A stretch of DNA of 64,000 nt from assembly GCF_026167665.1 (NCBI RefSeq), contig NZ_CP098740.1, positions 6,014,001 to 6,078,000 of the forward strand, given 5' to 3'. Source of the DNA: Streptomyces drozdowiczii (lineage in GTDB: Bacteria; Actinomycetota; Actinomycetes; Streptomycetales; Streptomycetaceae). Position numbers and translations under genes: made by a program. Positions 27,842-37,309 of this stretch are shown here, piece after piece. A model generated the notes under the pieces. The model was given only the letters and a program-made list of their open reading frames with translations, was not told the origin of the DNA and made no database searches. The first letter of the stretch is position 1, and each line of letters begins with the position of its first letter.

Positions 27842-28687
27842 GTGAACGAGTCGATACCCGTCGTCCGGGACGTGGACCACGGCACCGCACGCCTCCTCCC
27901 GGACGTGGACCGGGAACGGGCCTGGCTGCTCACGGTCGACGGCGCCCCGCAGTCCTACGTCGACCTCGACGCGCCCGAGCACCTGGAATTCGAGTACGCC
28001 CGCCGGCTCGGCCACGTCGTGGACTGCGCGGCGGACCCGGGCGAGCCGCTGGACGTCCTGCACCTGGGCGGCGGCGGCCTCACCCTGCCCCGCTATGTCG
28101 CGGCCACCCGCCCCGGCTCCCGGCAGGAGGTGGCGGACGCGGACCGCGGGCTGCTCGGCCTCGTCGCGGAGCACCTGCCGCTGCCCGCCGACTCCGGGAT
28201 CACCGTGCACGCGGCGGACGCCCGCGCCCTGCTGGAGGACACCGCCCCCGGCTCGGTGGACCTGCTGATCGCGGACGTCTTCGGCGGGTCCCGGGTCCCC
28301 GCCCACCTCACCTCGGTCCCGTACGCCCGGGCGGCGGCGCGGGCCCTGCGGCCGGACGGGATCTACGCCGCGAACCTGGCCGACGGGCCGCCGTTCGGCT
28401 TCCTGCGCTCACAGCTGGCCACCTTCGCGGCGGTCTTCGGTGAGCTGGCGCTGATCGCGGAGCCGGGCGTACTGCGCGGACGCCGCTTCGGCAATGTGGT
28501 CCTGGTCGCCTCCCGGGCCCCGTTCGACACGGCGGCGCTGGCCCGCCGGTGCGCGGCGGACGCGTTCCCGGCGCGGGTGGAGCACGGCGATCCGCTGGCC
28601 GCGTTCGTCAACGGCGCCCGGCCGGTCGGGGACGAGGACGCGGTGGGCTCACCCGAGCCGCCCGACGGCGCCTTCGGCATCGGCTGA
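27842..28687 (+). CDS. Spermidine synthase-like / SAM-dependent methyltransferase-fold protein
   Basis: 281 residues from GTG 27842. L-H-L-G-G-G-G-L-T-L is the nucleotide (SAM) loop of the spermidine synthase fold, and L-L-I-A-D-V-F-G follows at the usual distance. No clear polyamine-site tyrosine/aspartate set is seen, so aminopropyl transfer is unproven. Actinobacteria have many such orphan proteins. A CACAAT box about seven bases ahead suggests a leaderless mRNA. The 3' end overlaps the convergent MFS gene by 39 bases. Confidence 0.75.
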   Translation: MNESIPVVRDVDHGTARLLPDVDRERAWLLTVDGAPQSYVDLDAPEHLEFEYARRLGHVVDCAADPGEPLDVLHLGGGGLTLPRYVAATRPGSRQEVADADRGLLGLVAEHLPLPADSGITVHAADARALLEDTAPGSVDLLIADVFGGSRVPAHLTSVPYARAAARALRPDGIYAANLADGPPFGFLRSQLATFAAVFGELALIAEPGVLRGRRFGNVVLVASRAPFDTAALARRCAADAFPARVEHGDPLAAFVNGARPVGDEDAVGSPEPPDGAFGIG

Positions 28688-29962
28688 GGTGGGCGGCAGG
28701 AGCGGGGCGGCGGCCACCTCGACCGTCTCGGTCCGGCGGGTCAGATTGCGTACATCCGGAACGAACAGCACGAGACCCGTGACGAGCACCACCAGGCCCG
28801 CGCACCCCCACAGCGCCTCGGAGCGCCCGACCAGGGACTCGACCGGTCCGGCGAGGGCGGTGGCGACCGGCACCATGGCCACCGAGCCGAACCAGTCGTA
28901 GGCGGAGACGCGCGACAGCTTCTCCTCCGGGATCTCCTGGTGCATGGCCGTCATCCAGGAGACGCCGAACACCTCGATCGCCGTACCGCTGACGAACATC
29001 ACCAGGCAGAGCCAGCTCGCCGACAGCGGCACCGCGAGCCCGGCCGACGGCAGGGCCAGCGGGAAGACGCAGAGCGTCCCGGCCAGCAGCAGCCGGCGCG
29101 GCTTCCACCGCATCATCAGCAGCGCCCCCGCGATGTTGCCGACGCCGAACGCGGCGAGCGCGAAGCCCCACGGCCGGGCGCCGCCCAGCTCGTCGCGGGC
29201 GACCAGCGGCCCGTAGACCGCCTCGGCGGCCCCGACGGCGGCGACCACCACGGAGAACTGGGCGACGATGGACCAGAGCCACGGGCGGCCCGTGAACTCC
29301 TTCCAGCCGTCCCGCAGATCCGCGAGCAGCCCGCCGCCGGGCTCACGGGCCGGGATGTGGCTGACGTCGAGGAAGGCGCGCAGGGCTCCGGCGACCGCGA
29401 AGGCCGCCGCGTCGACGGCGAGCACCCAGCCGGGGTCCATCGCCGCGATCATGGCCCCGCCGAGGGCGGCACCGCCGATCGCGGCGCCCTGGGTGGACAT
29501 CCGGAAGAGCGCGAAGGCCCGGCTCGCCTGTTCGCCGCTGACGCTCGACATCAGCATGCCCTCGGCCGCCGGACTGAAGAACGCCTGCCCGGTCCCGCAG
29601 AGCGCGGTGAGCAGCATCATCTGCCACAGCTTCGGGTCGCCGGCCAGGACCAGGAGGGCGAAGAGGCCCTGCGAGACGCAGTTGAGGGTGTTGGCCGCGA
29701 CCATCACCCGGTGGCGCGGCAACCGGTCGGCTATCGCCCCGCCGATGAGGAGGAACAGCACCAGCGGCACCGTCCTGGCCGCGGCGACGAGACCGACGTC
29801 ACCGCCGTCGCCGCCCGCCTGGAGAACCGCGAACGCCGCCGCGATCAGCGCGCCGTGGGTGCCCAGGGCGGTGATGATCGAGGCGGCGGTCAGCAGCCGG
29901 TAGTTGCGGCCCGCCGGGACGGGTCGGGTGGTGCGGGGGGCGGGGGCGGCTGCTTCGGTCAC
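28649..29962 (-). CDS. MFS transporter (drug exporter-like, DHA3-type)
   Basis: 437 residues from GTG 29962, twelve predicted membrane helices. The loop G-G-A-I-A-D-R-L-P-R-H-R between helices 2 and 3 is the MFS signature (G-x-x-x-D-R-x-x-R). It resembles exporters related to MefA and enterobactin exit proteins. The cargo is unknown. It is convergent with the spermidine-synthase-like gene. Confidence 0.85.
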   Translation of the reverse strand: MTEAAAPAPRTTRPVPAGRNYRLLTAASIITALGTHGALIAAAFAVLQAGGDGGDVGLVAAARTVPLVLFLLIGGAIADRLPRHRVMVAANTLNCVSQGLFALLVLAGDPKLWQMMLLTALCGTGQAFFSPAAEGMLMSSVSGEQASRAFALFRMSTQGAAIGGAALGGAMIAAMDPGWVLAVDAAAFAVAGALRAFLDVSHIPAREPGGGLLADLRDGWKEFTGRPWLWSIVAQFSVVVAAVGAAEAVYGPLVARDELGGARPWGFALAAFGVGNIAGALLMMRWKPRRLLLAGTLCVFPLALPSAGLAVPLSASWLCLVMFVSGTAIEVFGVSWMTAMHQEIPEEKLSRVSAYDWFGSVAMVPVATALAGPVESLVGRSEALWGCAGLVVLVTGLVLFVPDVRNLTRRTETVEVAAAPLLPPTSADAEGAVGRLG

Positions 29963-30016
29963 CCAGGGACTATCGCGGCCGCCGCCCCGTTGTGCAAATG
30001 AGTTGCCGGACCGGGG

Positions 30017-31108
30017 TCAGGAATCGCCGTCCGGGTCGACGACGGGCACCAGGCGCACGGTGCTGAGGATCTTCTCGATCGTCGCGTTCGGCAGCTCGTC
30101 GTCCACGCCCGCCGCCGCGTACAGCACCCACGAGGCGAACTCGTTCTTCTTGTTCTTGAACGTGAAGGCGTACGTCTTGCCGTCGCTGCTGCACTTGGAG
30201 CGCTTGGTGACGTTGGGCGCGGTCGCCGTGACCAGGCTCCCGGTCAGCCCCGACTTGGTGGTGTACTGCTTGGCCTTGCTGATCTTGATGGTCTTCTTCG
30301 GCATGTGCTGCGCGAACGCGGCCCAGGCCCAGGTGCCCGCCTCGTTACGGGCGTTCACGTCGGCGTCCGTGGCGCCCTGCGCGCCCCGGGTGCCGGTGCC
30401 GGCCAGGCTGTACCTGTCCTTGGTGCCGTCCTTGTCGGCGTCGTCGGTGCACCACTCCTGCTTGAGGTCCGCCGGCGCGCTGAACCCGATGAGCGGCAGC
30501 CCGTCGTTCTTCTTCTCGTCCTCGAAGAAGGACTGCGTGGTGGGCGGGGAGACCTCCCAGTCGCCCGGCACGTCGAACTGGGTGCCCCACTTGGGGTTCG
30601 TCACGACCTTCCAGCCCGCGATCTGCGGCTTGGCGTCCTCGCCGCCGCGCGGGTTGTCCTCGGGCGAGGCGGAGGCGGACGCGGACGGCTTGGCGGGCGC
30701 GGACGACTTCTTGTCGTCGGCGACGTTCTTGCCGTCCTTGTCGTCGTCCTTGTTCAGCACGACGACACCGGTGACCGCGGCGGCCACCACGACCGCGGTC
30801 GCCGCGACGATGGCGACGACCGTCGTCTTCTTCTTGTCGTTGCCCGGCTGCGGGTCGCCGGGAGGACCGGGCACCGCGTACTGCGGAACCGTCGGCTGCT
30901 GGTACGGGTTGGGCTGCCCGTACCCCCCTTGCCCGCCCTGCTGCGGGTAGCCGTAACCGGGCTGGCCCGGCTGGCCCGGCTGGCCCGGCTGCTGGTACCC
31001 CGGCTGCTGATAGGGGTTCGGCTGCTGGTATCCCGGCTGCTGGTACGGGTTCTGGTTCTGGTCCTGCGGGTTCTGCTCGCCCCCGGGCGGCTGCTGTCCT
31101 GGCCACAT
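30017..31108 (-). CDS. Membrane-anchored protein with Pro/Gln/Gly-rich N-terminus and extracellular domain
   Basis: 363 residues. Residues 1-90 are a low-complexity tail of P-Y-Q-Q-P-G repeats in the cytoplasm. One membrane helix (about 96-117, [12 protein letters not shown]) follows K-K-K. A Ser/Ala/Asp-rich linker leads to a compact outer domain (about 165-350) with two cysteines and W-x-V-x-P starts. It resembles a group of actinobacterial proteins with an uncharacterised outer domain. The tail may aid clustering. No enzymatic motif is seen. Confidence 0.75.
   Translation of the reverse strand: MWPGQQPPGGEQNPQDQNQNPYQQPGYQQPNPYQQPGYQQPGQPGQPGQPGYGYPQQGGQGGYGQPNPYQQPTVPQYAVPGPPGDPQPGNDKKKTTVVAIVAATAVVVAAAVTGVVVLNKDDDKDGKNVADDKKSSAPAKPSASASASPEDNPRGGEDAKPQIAGWKVVTNPKWGTQFDVPGDWEVSPPTTQSFFEDEKKNDGLPLIGFSAPADLKQEWCTDDADKDGTKDRYSLAGTGTRGAQGATDADVNARNEAGTWAWAAFAQHMPKKTIKISKAKQYTTKSGLTGSLVTATAPNVTKRSKCSSDGKTYAFTFKNKKNEFASWVLYAAAGVDDELPNATIEKILSTVRLVPVVDPDGDS
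30962..30988. repeat. Three tandem copies of a 9-base unit (CTGGCCCGG)
   Basis: Perfect copies at 30962-30970, 30971-30979 and 30980-30988 encode G-Q-P on the minus strand inside the low-complexity tail of the membrane protein. Such a repeat can change copy number by slippage. Confidence 0.8.
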
Positions 31109-31230
31109 GGCGAGTAACGATAGAGGGGCCCCGCCCGGCGTGCTACGTCCGCCCCCGTGTGCGAACGGTGAAGGAGCGGGCGCCGCCCGGCCGGTGAGTG
31201 TCCCGGAGGCATGGCCAAAGCTGCCTACCC

Positions 31231-31701
31231 ATGAGTAACATCCCGTTCATGAGCGCTGAACAGATGACCGCGGGCGAGATGCTGGCCGCGACGGTCCCCA
31301 TGGTCCGGACCCTCAACCTCGAATTCCTGGAGTCCACCGCCGACCGCGCGGTGGTCCGCATGCCGGACCAGGCCGACTACCACAACCACGTCGGCGGACC
31401 GCACGCCGGAGCGATGTTCACGCTGGCCGAGTCGGCGAGCGGCGCCATCGTCATCGCCGCCTTCGGCGACCAGCTCTCCCGGGCCGTACCGCTCGCGGTC
31501 AGCGCCGAGATCGGCTACCGGAAGCTGGCCATGGGCGAGGTCACCGCGACCGCCGTCCTCGGCCGCCCCGCCGCCGAGGTCGTCGCCGAACTCGACGCGG
31601 GCGAGCGCCCCGAGTTCCCGGTGACCGTGGAGATCCGGCGCGGCGACGGCGCCGTGACCGGTGAGATGACCGTGATCTGGACGCTGCGCCCCAACTCCTG
31701 A
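31231..31701 (+). CDS. Hotdog-fold thioesterase-like protein (PaaI/DUF4442)
   Basis: 156 residues from ATG 31231; ATG 31249 (M-S-A-E-Q-M) is equally possible and gives 150. [18 protein letters not shown] holds the hotdog helix and the catalytic-type acid. Relatives hydrolyse acyl-CoA thioesters, but this group has no tested substrate that I know of. It is divergent from the membrane protein gene and is followed by a strong terminator. Confidence 0.78.
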   Translation: MSNIPFMSAEQMTAGEMLAATVPMVRTLNLEFLESTADRAVVRMPDQADYHNHVGGPHAGAMFTLAESASGAIVIAAFGDQLSRAVPLAVSAEIGYRKLAMGEVTATAVLGRPAAEVVAELDAGERPEFPVTVEIRRGDGAVTGEMTVIWTLRPNS

Positions 31702-31710
31702 CCGTACGAC

Positions 31711-31742
31711 GCGAAGGGCCGCCCCCATCGGCGGCCCTTCGC
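31711..31742 (+). terminator. Terminator of the thioesterase gene
   Basis: GCGAAGGGCCGCC (31711-31723) pairs perfectly with GGCGGCCCTTCGC (31730-31742), loop of six bases. Confidence 0.8.
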
Positions 31743-31835
31743 GCTGTCCGCCTCCGTGAGGCTGAGGGTAGGCTTCCCGCGGTGCGCCGATGAGTGTCCG
31801 GCGGGCGACAGGCCATCACACGTAAGGAAACGGCG

Positions 31836-32501
31836 TTGCACATCCAGGAGTGGCTGGAGACCGTCCCCGCGATCAGCGTCTACATCCTGGTGGGCGCCGT
31901 CATCGGGCTGGAGAGCCTGGGCATCCCGCTGCCCGGCGAGATCGTCCTGGTCAGCGCCGCGCTGCTGGCCGCGAGCCACGACGGCATCAACCCCTGGATC
32001 CTCGGCGCCTGCGCCACCGCCGGAGCCGTGATCGGGGACTCGATCGGTTACGCGATCGGCCGCAAGGGCGGGCGGCCGCTGCTGGCCTGGCTCGGCGGGA
32101 AGTTCCCCAAGCACTTCGGTGAGAGCCAGATCGGCCTGGCCGAGCGCTCCTTCCAGAAGTGGGGCATGTGGGCCGTGTTCTTCGGCCGCTTCGTCGCCCT
32201 GCTGCGCATCTTCGCCGGTCCGCTGGCCGGTGTGCTGCACATGCCGTACTGGAAGTTCCTCATCGCCAACGTGCTCGGCGGGATCGCCTGGGCGGGCGGC
32301 ACGACGGCCGTCATCTACTCCGTGGGCGTCGTCGCCGAGGCATGGCTCAAGCGCTTCTCCTACCTGGGCCTGGCCATCGCGGTCCTGATCGGCCTCGCCT
32401 CCATGCTGATCCTGAAGAACCGTGCCAAGAAGGCCGCCGCCGCGCACTCCGCCGCCGAGGCGGCCGAGCCCGAACCGGACACCGTACCGGTCGCGGACTG
32501 A
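31836..32501 (+). CDS. DedA-family membrane protein
   Basis: 221 residues from TTG 31836, chosen because TAAGGAAA sits eight bases upstream; there is no closer ATG. The DedA signature (G-I-P-L-P-G-E-I near residue 30, and F-G-R-F-V-A-L-L-R-I-F-A-G-P-L-A-G) and several membrane helices are present. DedA proteins are now linked to lipid-carrier flipping. The acidic C-terminal tail is cytoplasmic. The stop is only 7 bases from that of the carbonic anhydrase-like gene on the other strand. Confidence 0.87.
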   Translation: MHIQEWLETVPAISVYILVGAVIGLESLGIPLPGEIVLVSAALLAASHDGINPWILGACATAGAVIGDSIGYAIGRKGGRPLLAWLGGKFPKHFGESQIGLAERSFQKWGMWAVFFGRFVALLRIFAGPLAGVLHMPYWKFLIANVLGGIAWAGGTTAVIYSVGVVAEAWLKRFSYLGLAIAVLIGLASMLILKNRAKKAAAAHSAAEAAEPEPDTVPVAD

Positions 32502-32508
32502 GCGGGCC

Positions 32509-33039
32509 TCAGCCCTCGCAGGCCTCGCGGTGGGCCTTGGCCAGCTCCACATAACCCACCGCGTTGAAGCGGACGCCCTCCAGCTCCTCCTCGGTCAGCT
32601 GCCGCTTCACCTTCGCCGGGACGCCCGCGACCAGCGACCCCGGCGGCACCCGCATCCCCTGCGGTACGAGGGCCTGCGCCGCGACCAGCGAGCCCGCGCC
32701 GATGTGCGCGCCGTTGAGGACGGTGGCCCCCATGCCGATGAGGACGTCGTCCTCGATGGTGCAGCCGTGCAGGACCGCGTTGTGGCCGACCGAGACCCGC
32801 TCGCCGACCGTCACCGTGAAGCCGGGGTCGACGTGGACGCTGCAGTTGTCCTGGATGTTGGAGTCCGCGCCGATCACGATGGGCCCGCAGTCCGCGCGCA
32901 ACACCGCCTGATACCAGAGGCTGGAGCCCGCCGCCATGGTGATGTCGCCGATCGCCACCGACGTCGGGGCGGTGAACGCCTCCGCGTCGATGACGGGCTC
33001 CTTGCCGCCGATGCCCATGATCATCGCCTGCTCCGCCAT
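32509..33039 (-). CDS. Gamma-carbonic anhydrase family protein
   Basis: 176 residues in a left-handed beta-helix of hexapeptide repeats. The three zinc-ligand histidine positions are visible: S-V-H-V-D, then V-G-H-N-A-V-L-H-G. The fold with these ligands is that of Cam/YrdA-type proteins. Many members have weak or no CO2 hydration activity, so the enzymatic role is uncertain. It acts in the cytoplasm (no signal peptide). Confidence 0.88.
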   Translation of the reverse strand: MAEQAMIMGIGGKEPVIDAEAFTAPTSVAIGDITMAAGSSLWYQAVLRADCGPIVIGADSNIQDNCSVHVDPGFTVTVGERVSVGHNAVLHGCTIEDDVLIGMGATVLNGAHIGAGSLVAAQALVPQGMRVPPGSLVAGVPAKVKRQLTEEELEGVRFNAVGYVELAKAHREACEG

Positions 33040-33178
33040 CGCCCGTTCCTCCGTGCTCCGGTGCCGTCGGTCGCCGCCGGGGAAACCGTATGCGACGCGG
33101 CGGGCAGGACCCCTGTTGGGGTGAAGATCACAGGCCGGTCCCGCCGCCCGCCCGGTGGGTGCGGCTTACGGTGAGCGC

Positions 33179-33916
33179 GTGCCGAAGAACCGAAGCCCGT
33201 TCGCCCCCCTGACCGCCTGGCGGCGGCGTGCCCTGTCCGGGGCCGTCCACCGCTGCTGGCGCTGGGCGCGCGAGGCGGGCGCGGTCACCGCCGAGCACCC
33301 CGGAGGGCTGCGGTTCGCCCGGATCGGCGAGGGCACGCGGCTGGCGTTCCCGCAGGGCACGGTCTTCGGGGAGCCGTGGATCCGGCTCGGCGACCACTGC
33401 GTCATCGGCGAACAGGTCACGCTCACCGCGGGCCTCATGCCCGACCTGGACCTCGGGCCCGACCCGATCCTCACCCTGGGCGACGGTGTCGTCCTCGGCC
33501 GGGGCAGCCATGTCGTCGCCGACACGACGGTGACCATAGGGGCGGACACGTACTGCGGTCCGTACGTCTACATCACCTCGACCAACCACAGCTACGACGA
33601 CCCGCACCAGCCGGTCGGCAAGCAGTGGCCCCGGATGGAGCCAGTCTCCATCGGACCCGGCTGCTGGATCGGCACCGGTGCGGTGATCCTGCCCGGCGCC
33701 CGCCTCGGCCGGAACGTCGTCGTGGCCGCCGGGGCGGTGGTCCGGGGCGAGGTGCCCGACCGGGCGGTGGTGGCCGGAGCGCCCGCCCGTGTCGTACGCG
33801 GCTGGGACGAGGAGAAGGGCTGGCAGCCGCCCCTGCGGACGCCGGCCCCGGTCCCGATCCCCGAGGGCGTCACCCCGGAACAACTCCTCGCCGTGGCCCA
33901 GCTCGACGAAGGCTGA
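33179..33916 (+). CDS. Hexapeptide-repeat acyltransferase
   Basis: 245 residues from GTG 33179, seven bases after TACGGT (33167-33172), so probably leaderless; the GTG at 33155 would add only promoter sequence. A left-handed beta-helix of hexapeptide repeats runs from about residue 75 to 200, with N-H-S-Y-D near the active-site histidine (T-S-T-N-H) of the NodL/LacA/CAT group. It probably acetylates a sugar or cell-wall molecule using acetyl-CoA. The substrate is unknown. Confidence 0.8.
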   Translation: MPKNRSPFAPLTAWRRRALSGAVHRCWRWAREAGAVTAEHPGGLRFARIGEGTRLAFPQGTVFGEPWIRLGDHCVIGEQVTLTAGLMPDLDLGPDPILTLGDGVVLGRGSHVVADTTVTIGADTYCGPYVYITSTNHSYDDPHQPVGKQWPRMEPVSIGPGCWIGTGAVILPGARLGRNVVVAAGAVVRGEVPDRAVVAGAPARVVRGWDEEKGWQPPLRTPAPVPIPEGVTPEQLLAVAQLDEG

Positions 33917-33921
33917 CCGCC

Positions 33922-34788
33922 CTACCCCGTCGCGAGCAGCACCGTGCCCACCAGGGCCAGCCCCGCCCCCGCCGCCTGGACGCCCCGCAACCGCTCCTTC
34001 AGGAACCCGCGCGCGGCCAGCGCCGTCACCACCGGGTAGAGCGAGGCGAGCACAGCGGCCACGGTGACCGGGCCGTGCTGGGCGGCCAGGGAGTACGTGC
34101 CGTTGGCCGCGACGTCCGCGAGGCCGACGAAAGCCAGCGCCGGCAGCGCCGCCCGGACCGCCGCGGCGCCCCCGGCCTCGGGCAGCGCCCGGCCGCCGCG
34201 CCGCACGGAGACGTACAACGCCCCGCCGCCCACCGCCACGTTGGTGACGCGCTGCACGAACAGGGCGAGGAACAGCCCGGTCACCGTGGTCGACGCATGG
34301 GCGATCAGCGACATCACGCCCCCGAAGCCGAAGGCCGCCACCAGGGTCAGCAGGACCGCCCGCCGCTGCACCGGCGCCCCGCGCAGCTGCGGGCCGCCCG
34401 CCAGCACCACACCCGCGACGGCCACCGCGACCCCGGCGCCCTGGAGGAGGTCCGGGCGCTCCCCGGCGATCAGCCCGACACCCACCGGAACGGCCACGCC
34501 GAGCGAGCCGAGCGGGGAGACCACGCCCATCGGGCCGAGGGCGAGCGCCTGGTAGAAGCAGAGCATCGCCACCGGTCCGACGACCCCCGCCGCGACCGCG
34601 TACCAGAGCCGGGGCCCCGCCTCGCTCCAGCCGCCCGTGGCGGTGACGATCACGCCCAGTACCGCGGCCGTGATGACCTGCGAGACCACGACCACGGTGA
34701 GCGCGGGCGTACGCCGGGTCAGCAGGCCGCCCCCGAAGTCGGCCAGCCCCCACAGGAGGCTGGTGGCCAGGGCGAACAACGCGGTCAT
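33922..34788 (-). CDS. EamA/DMT-family transporter
   Basis: 288 residues from ATG 34788; the upstream ATG 34833 lies in the promoter region. Ten predicted helices in two EamA halves (first: L-L-W-G-L-A-D-F-G-G; second ends A-L-V-G-T-V-L-L-A). It exports small metabolites. It is divergent from an XRE-cupin regulator, which may control it. Confidence 0.84.
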   Translation of the reverse strand: MTALFALATSLLWGLADFGGGLLTRRTPALTVVVVSQVITAAVLGVIVTATGGWSEAGPRLWYAVAAGVVGPVAMLCFYQALALGPMGVVSPLGSLGVAVPVGVGLIAGERPDLLQGAGVAVAVAGVVLAGGPQLRGAPVQRRAVLLTLVAAFGFGGVMSLIAHASTTVTGLFLALFVQRVTNVAVGGGALYVSVRRGGRALPEAGGAAAVRAALPALAFVGLADVAANGTYSLAAQHGPVTVAAVLASLYPVVTALAARGFLKERLRGVQAAGAGLALVGTVLLATG

Positions 34789-34880
34789 GGGGGCCTCGCA
34801 GTACAGTGCGGCGGACGGGTGGGTACACCGCACCGTAGTGCAGGATGCTGAACTATGTCATACAGAATATTGGACGGAAT

Positions 34881-35453
34881 GTGACTGACCTCGATCAGCT
34901 GACCCAGTCCCTCGCGCGCAATCTCAAGCGGTGGCGCGGTGAACGGGGCTTCACCCTGGACCAGTTGGCGGCCCGTGCCGGAGTCAGCCGCGGCATGATC
35001 ATCCAGATCGAGCAGGCCCGCACCAATCCCAGCGTCGGCACCACGGTCAAGCTCGCCGACGCGCTCGGCGTCAGCATCACCACCCTGCTCGACTACGAAC
35101 AGGGCTCCCCGGTCCGTCTCGTCCCCCCGGACCAGACCGTCCGCCTCTGGTCCACCGACGCGGGCAGCTCGACCACGCTCCTGGTCGGCACGGACGCCCG
35201 GGGCCCGTTCGAACTCTGTGCCTGGCGGCTGATGCCCGGGGAGGGCAGCCGCTCCGACCCGCACCCCGAGGGCACGGTCGAACTCCTCCACGTCACCGCC
35301 GGAACGCTCACGCTCGTCGTCGCGGACACCCCCTACGAGATGGGCGCCGGCACCTCCGCCACCTTCGAGGCGCACCACCCCCACGGCTACCGCAACGACG
35401 GCACCGAACCGGTCGAACTCACCATGGCCGTAAGCGTTCCGCCCGTTGGATGA
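34881..35453 (+). CDS. XRE-family regulator with cupin sensor domain
   Basis: 190 residues from GTG 34881 with GGACGGA upstream. The helix-turn-helix covers about residues 8-64 (T-L-D-Q-L-A-A-R-A-G-V-S-R-G). The C-terminal cupin covers about 100-188, with H-P-E-G-T-V-E and H-H-P-H-G-Y. Such proteins bind small ligands through the cupin and control nearby transport or catabolic genes. The divergent EamA gene 92 bases away is the likely target. The gap is AT-richer than average (34850-34880). Confidence 0.88.
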   Translation: MTDLDQLTQSLARNLKRWRGERGFTLDQLAARAGVSRGMIIQIEQARTNPSVGTTVKLADALGVSITTLLDYEQGSPVRLVPPDQTVRLWSTDAGSSTTLLVGTDARGPFELCAWRLMPGEGSRSDPHPEGTVELLHVTAGTLTLVVADTPYEMGAGTSATFEAHHPHGYRNDGTEPVELTMAVSVPPVG

Positions 35454-35496
35454 GACGCCGCACGCCCCCGCGTACGGCGCTGTTAGCGTGACGCGC

Positions 35497-36069
35497 ATGC
35501 GCGCACCCATCGGCTCCTTCGAGAACGCCAGCCCCGCCGTCGACCGTCAGGACCTGCTCACCGCACCGGTGGCCGAGGCGGTGCGCACGGGCTGGGGCGG
35601 CATCGCCCCCGACCAGGTCCTGCACGTCGACACCGACCCGGAGATCGCGGACACCGCGGCCTTCGTCGCCCACCACGGGGCGGACCTGCTGGACCACTCG
35701 GCGAACTGCGTCGTCCTGTCCGGCAAGCGCGGCGCCGACGTCACCCTCGCCGCCTGCCTGGTCCTCTCGCACTCCCGCGTCGATGTGAACGGCGTCGCCC
35801 GCAAGCACCTCGGCCTGCGCAAGGCGCGCTTCGCCTCGATGGACACGGCGGTCGGAGAGACCGGCATGGAGTACGGCGGCATCACGCCGATCGGGCTCCC
35901 CGCCGCCTGGCCGCTGCTGATCGACTCCGCCGTCGTGGACGAGGAGTGGGTCCTCATCGGCAGCGGCTCGCGCCGGGGCAAGCTGATCGTGACCGGCAAG
36001 GCGCTGGGCGCCCTGCCGGGCGCGGTGATCCTCGACGGCCTGGGCGTGCGCGCCCCGGAAGCGTCCTAG
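35497..36069 (+). CDS. YbaK/EbsC-family aminoacyl-tRNA deacylase-like protein
   Basis: 190 residues from ATG 35497, eight bases after TAGCGT (35484-35489), so probably leaderless. The YbaK/ProRS-INS fold is suggested by V-V-L-S-G-K-R, D-V-N-G-V-A-R-K-H-L-G, and T-G-M-E-Y-G-G-I-T-P-I-G-L-P. In the family, a lysine in this core guides tRNA deacylation (Cys-tRNAPro, Ala-tRNAPro). The tRNA partner here is unknown. The stop shares a CTAG with the stop of the convergent gene. Confidence 0.84.
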   Translation: MRAPIGSFENASPAVDRQDLLTAPVAEAVRTGWGGIAPDQVLHVDTDPEIADTAAFVAHHGADLLDHSANCVVLSGKRGADVTLAACLVLSHSRVDVNGVARKHLGLRKARFASMDTAVGETGMEYGGITPIGLPAAWPLLIDSAVVDEEWVLIGSGSRRGKLIVTGKALGALPGAVILDGLGVRAPEAS

Positions 36070-36473
36070 CCCAGCTTCGGGATCTCGATGGCGGGGCAGC
36101 GGTCCATGACCATGTCCAGGCCGGCCGCCCGGGTGCGTTCGTACGCCTGCTCGTCCACCACGCCGAGCTGGAACCAGACGGCCCGGGCGCCCTTGGCGAC
36201 CGCCTCGTCGGCGACCGCGCCCGCCAGCTCGCTGTTGACGAAGACGTCGACCACGTCCACCGGGAACGGGATGTCCGCCAGCGAGGCGTACCCCTCCTCG
36301 CCGTGCACCCGCTCCGCCTTCGGGTGCACCGGGACCACGCGCTTGCCGAAGCGCTGAAGCACCTCGGCGACCCCGTAGGCCGCGCGCGAGCTGTTGTTGG
36401 ACAGGCCGACGACCGCCCAGGTGTCGCCGGTGTCTTCCAGGATCCTGCGGATCGTCTCCGTGTCTGCGTACAT
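36066..36473 (-). CDS. CoA-binding domain protein (YccU type)
   Basis: 135 residues from ATG 36473. T-W-A-V-V-G-L-S-N-N-S-S-R and V-P-V-H-P-K-A are the Rossmann-like CoA-binding motifs of this family; V-V-D-V-F-V-N-S-E follows. No ligase domain is attached. The role is unknown. It is divergent from the YigZ gene with about 60 bases between. Confidence 0.85.
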   Translation of the reverse strand: MYADTETIRRILEDTGDTWAVVGLSNNSSRAAYGVAEVLQRFGKRVVPVHPKAERVHGEEGYASLADIPFPVDVVDVFVNSELAGAVADEAVAKGARAVWFQLGVVDEQAYERTRAAGLDMVMDRCPAIEIPKLG

Positions 36474-36532
36474 GCACCGCACAACCGGCGGCCCGCCCCG
36501 GTCATTCCCGCAGGTGCGCATAGGGTGGCGGG

Positions 36533-37159
36533 ATGCAGGAGGAGTACCGGACCGTCGCCCGCGCGGGCGTGCACGAGAGCGAGATCAACCGGTCACGCTT
36601 CATCTGCGCGCTCGCTCCCGCGGCCACCGAGGAGGAGGCGCAGGAGTTCATCGCCCGCGTCCGCAGGGAGCACCCGACCGCCACGCACAACTGCTACGCG
36701 TACGTGATCGGCGCGGACTCCTCCGTACAGAAGGCGAGCGACGACGGCGAGCCCGGCGGCACCGCCGGAGTCCCCATGCTCCAGATGCTCACCCGCCGCG
36801 AGGTCTGCTACGCCGTCGCCGTCGTCACCCGCTACTACGGCGGCGTGAAGCTCGGCGCCGGCGGGCTGATCAGGGCGTACGGGGGAGTGGTCGGGGAAGC
36901 CCTCGACGCCCTCGGCACCCGCACCCGCCGCCGCTTCCGGCTCGCCGCGGTCACCGTCGGCCACCAGCGGGCCGGCCGGCTGGAGAACGAACTGCGCGCC
37001 ACCGGACGGACCGTGCGCGAGGTCCGGTACGGGGCCGACGTGACCATCGAGATCGCGCTGCCGGACGCCGACGTCGAGGCGTTCCGCCGCTGGCTGGCCG
37101 ACGCGACGGCGGGCGAGGCGCGGGTGGAGCTGGGCGGCGAGGCGTACGACGACGCGTGA
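36533..37159 (+). CDS. YigZ/IMPACT family protein
   Basis: 208 residues. The IMPACT-type N-domain includes N-R-S-R-F-I, T-H-N-C-Y-A-Y, D-D-G-E-P-G-G-T-A-G and Y-Y-G-G-V-K-L-G-A-G-G-L. The C-terminal half is the ferredoxin-like YigZ domain. Bacterial YigZ is conserved but its function is not firmly known. TAGGGT (36521-36526) lies seven bases before the ATG, indicating a leaderless transcript. Confidence 0.87.
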   Translation: MQEEYRTVARAGVHESEINRSRFICALAPAATEEEAQEFIARVRREHPTATHNCYAYVIGADSSVQKASDDGEPGGTAGVPMLQMLTRREVCYAVAVVTRYYGGVKLGAGGLIRAYGGVVGEALDALGTRTRRRFRLAAVTVGHQRAGRLENELRATGRTVREVRYGADVTIEIALPDADVEAFRRWLADATAGEARVELGGEAYDDA

Positions 37160-37309
37160 CGCGGCCGGGTGCCGGGGGCGGAGAGTCTGGCCGCGCGTCG
37201 CTGCCGGGCGGGACTTCCCGGTTGCGGCCGTGGCTCCCCGGCGGGATGGGAGACTGTGGGGCGTGAGGGCACAGGGGCGGAGGAAGCGCATGCGGACCGG
37301 AGCCGGGTC

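Noticed and set aside
30957..31050. Repeats that might suggest a CRISPR array
   Set aside because: They are short in-frame coding repeats without spacers and there are no cas genes.
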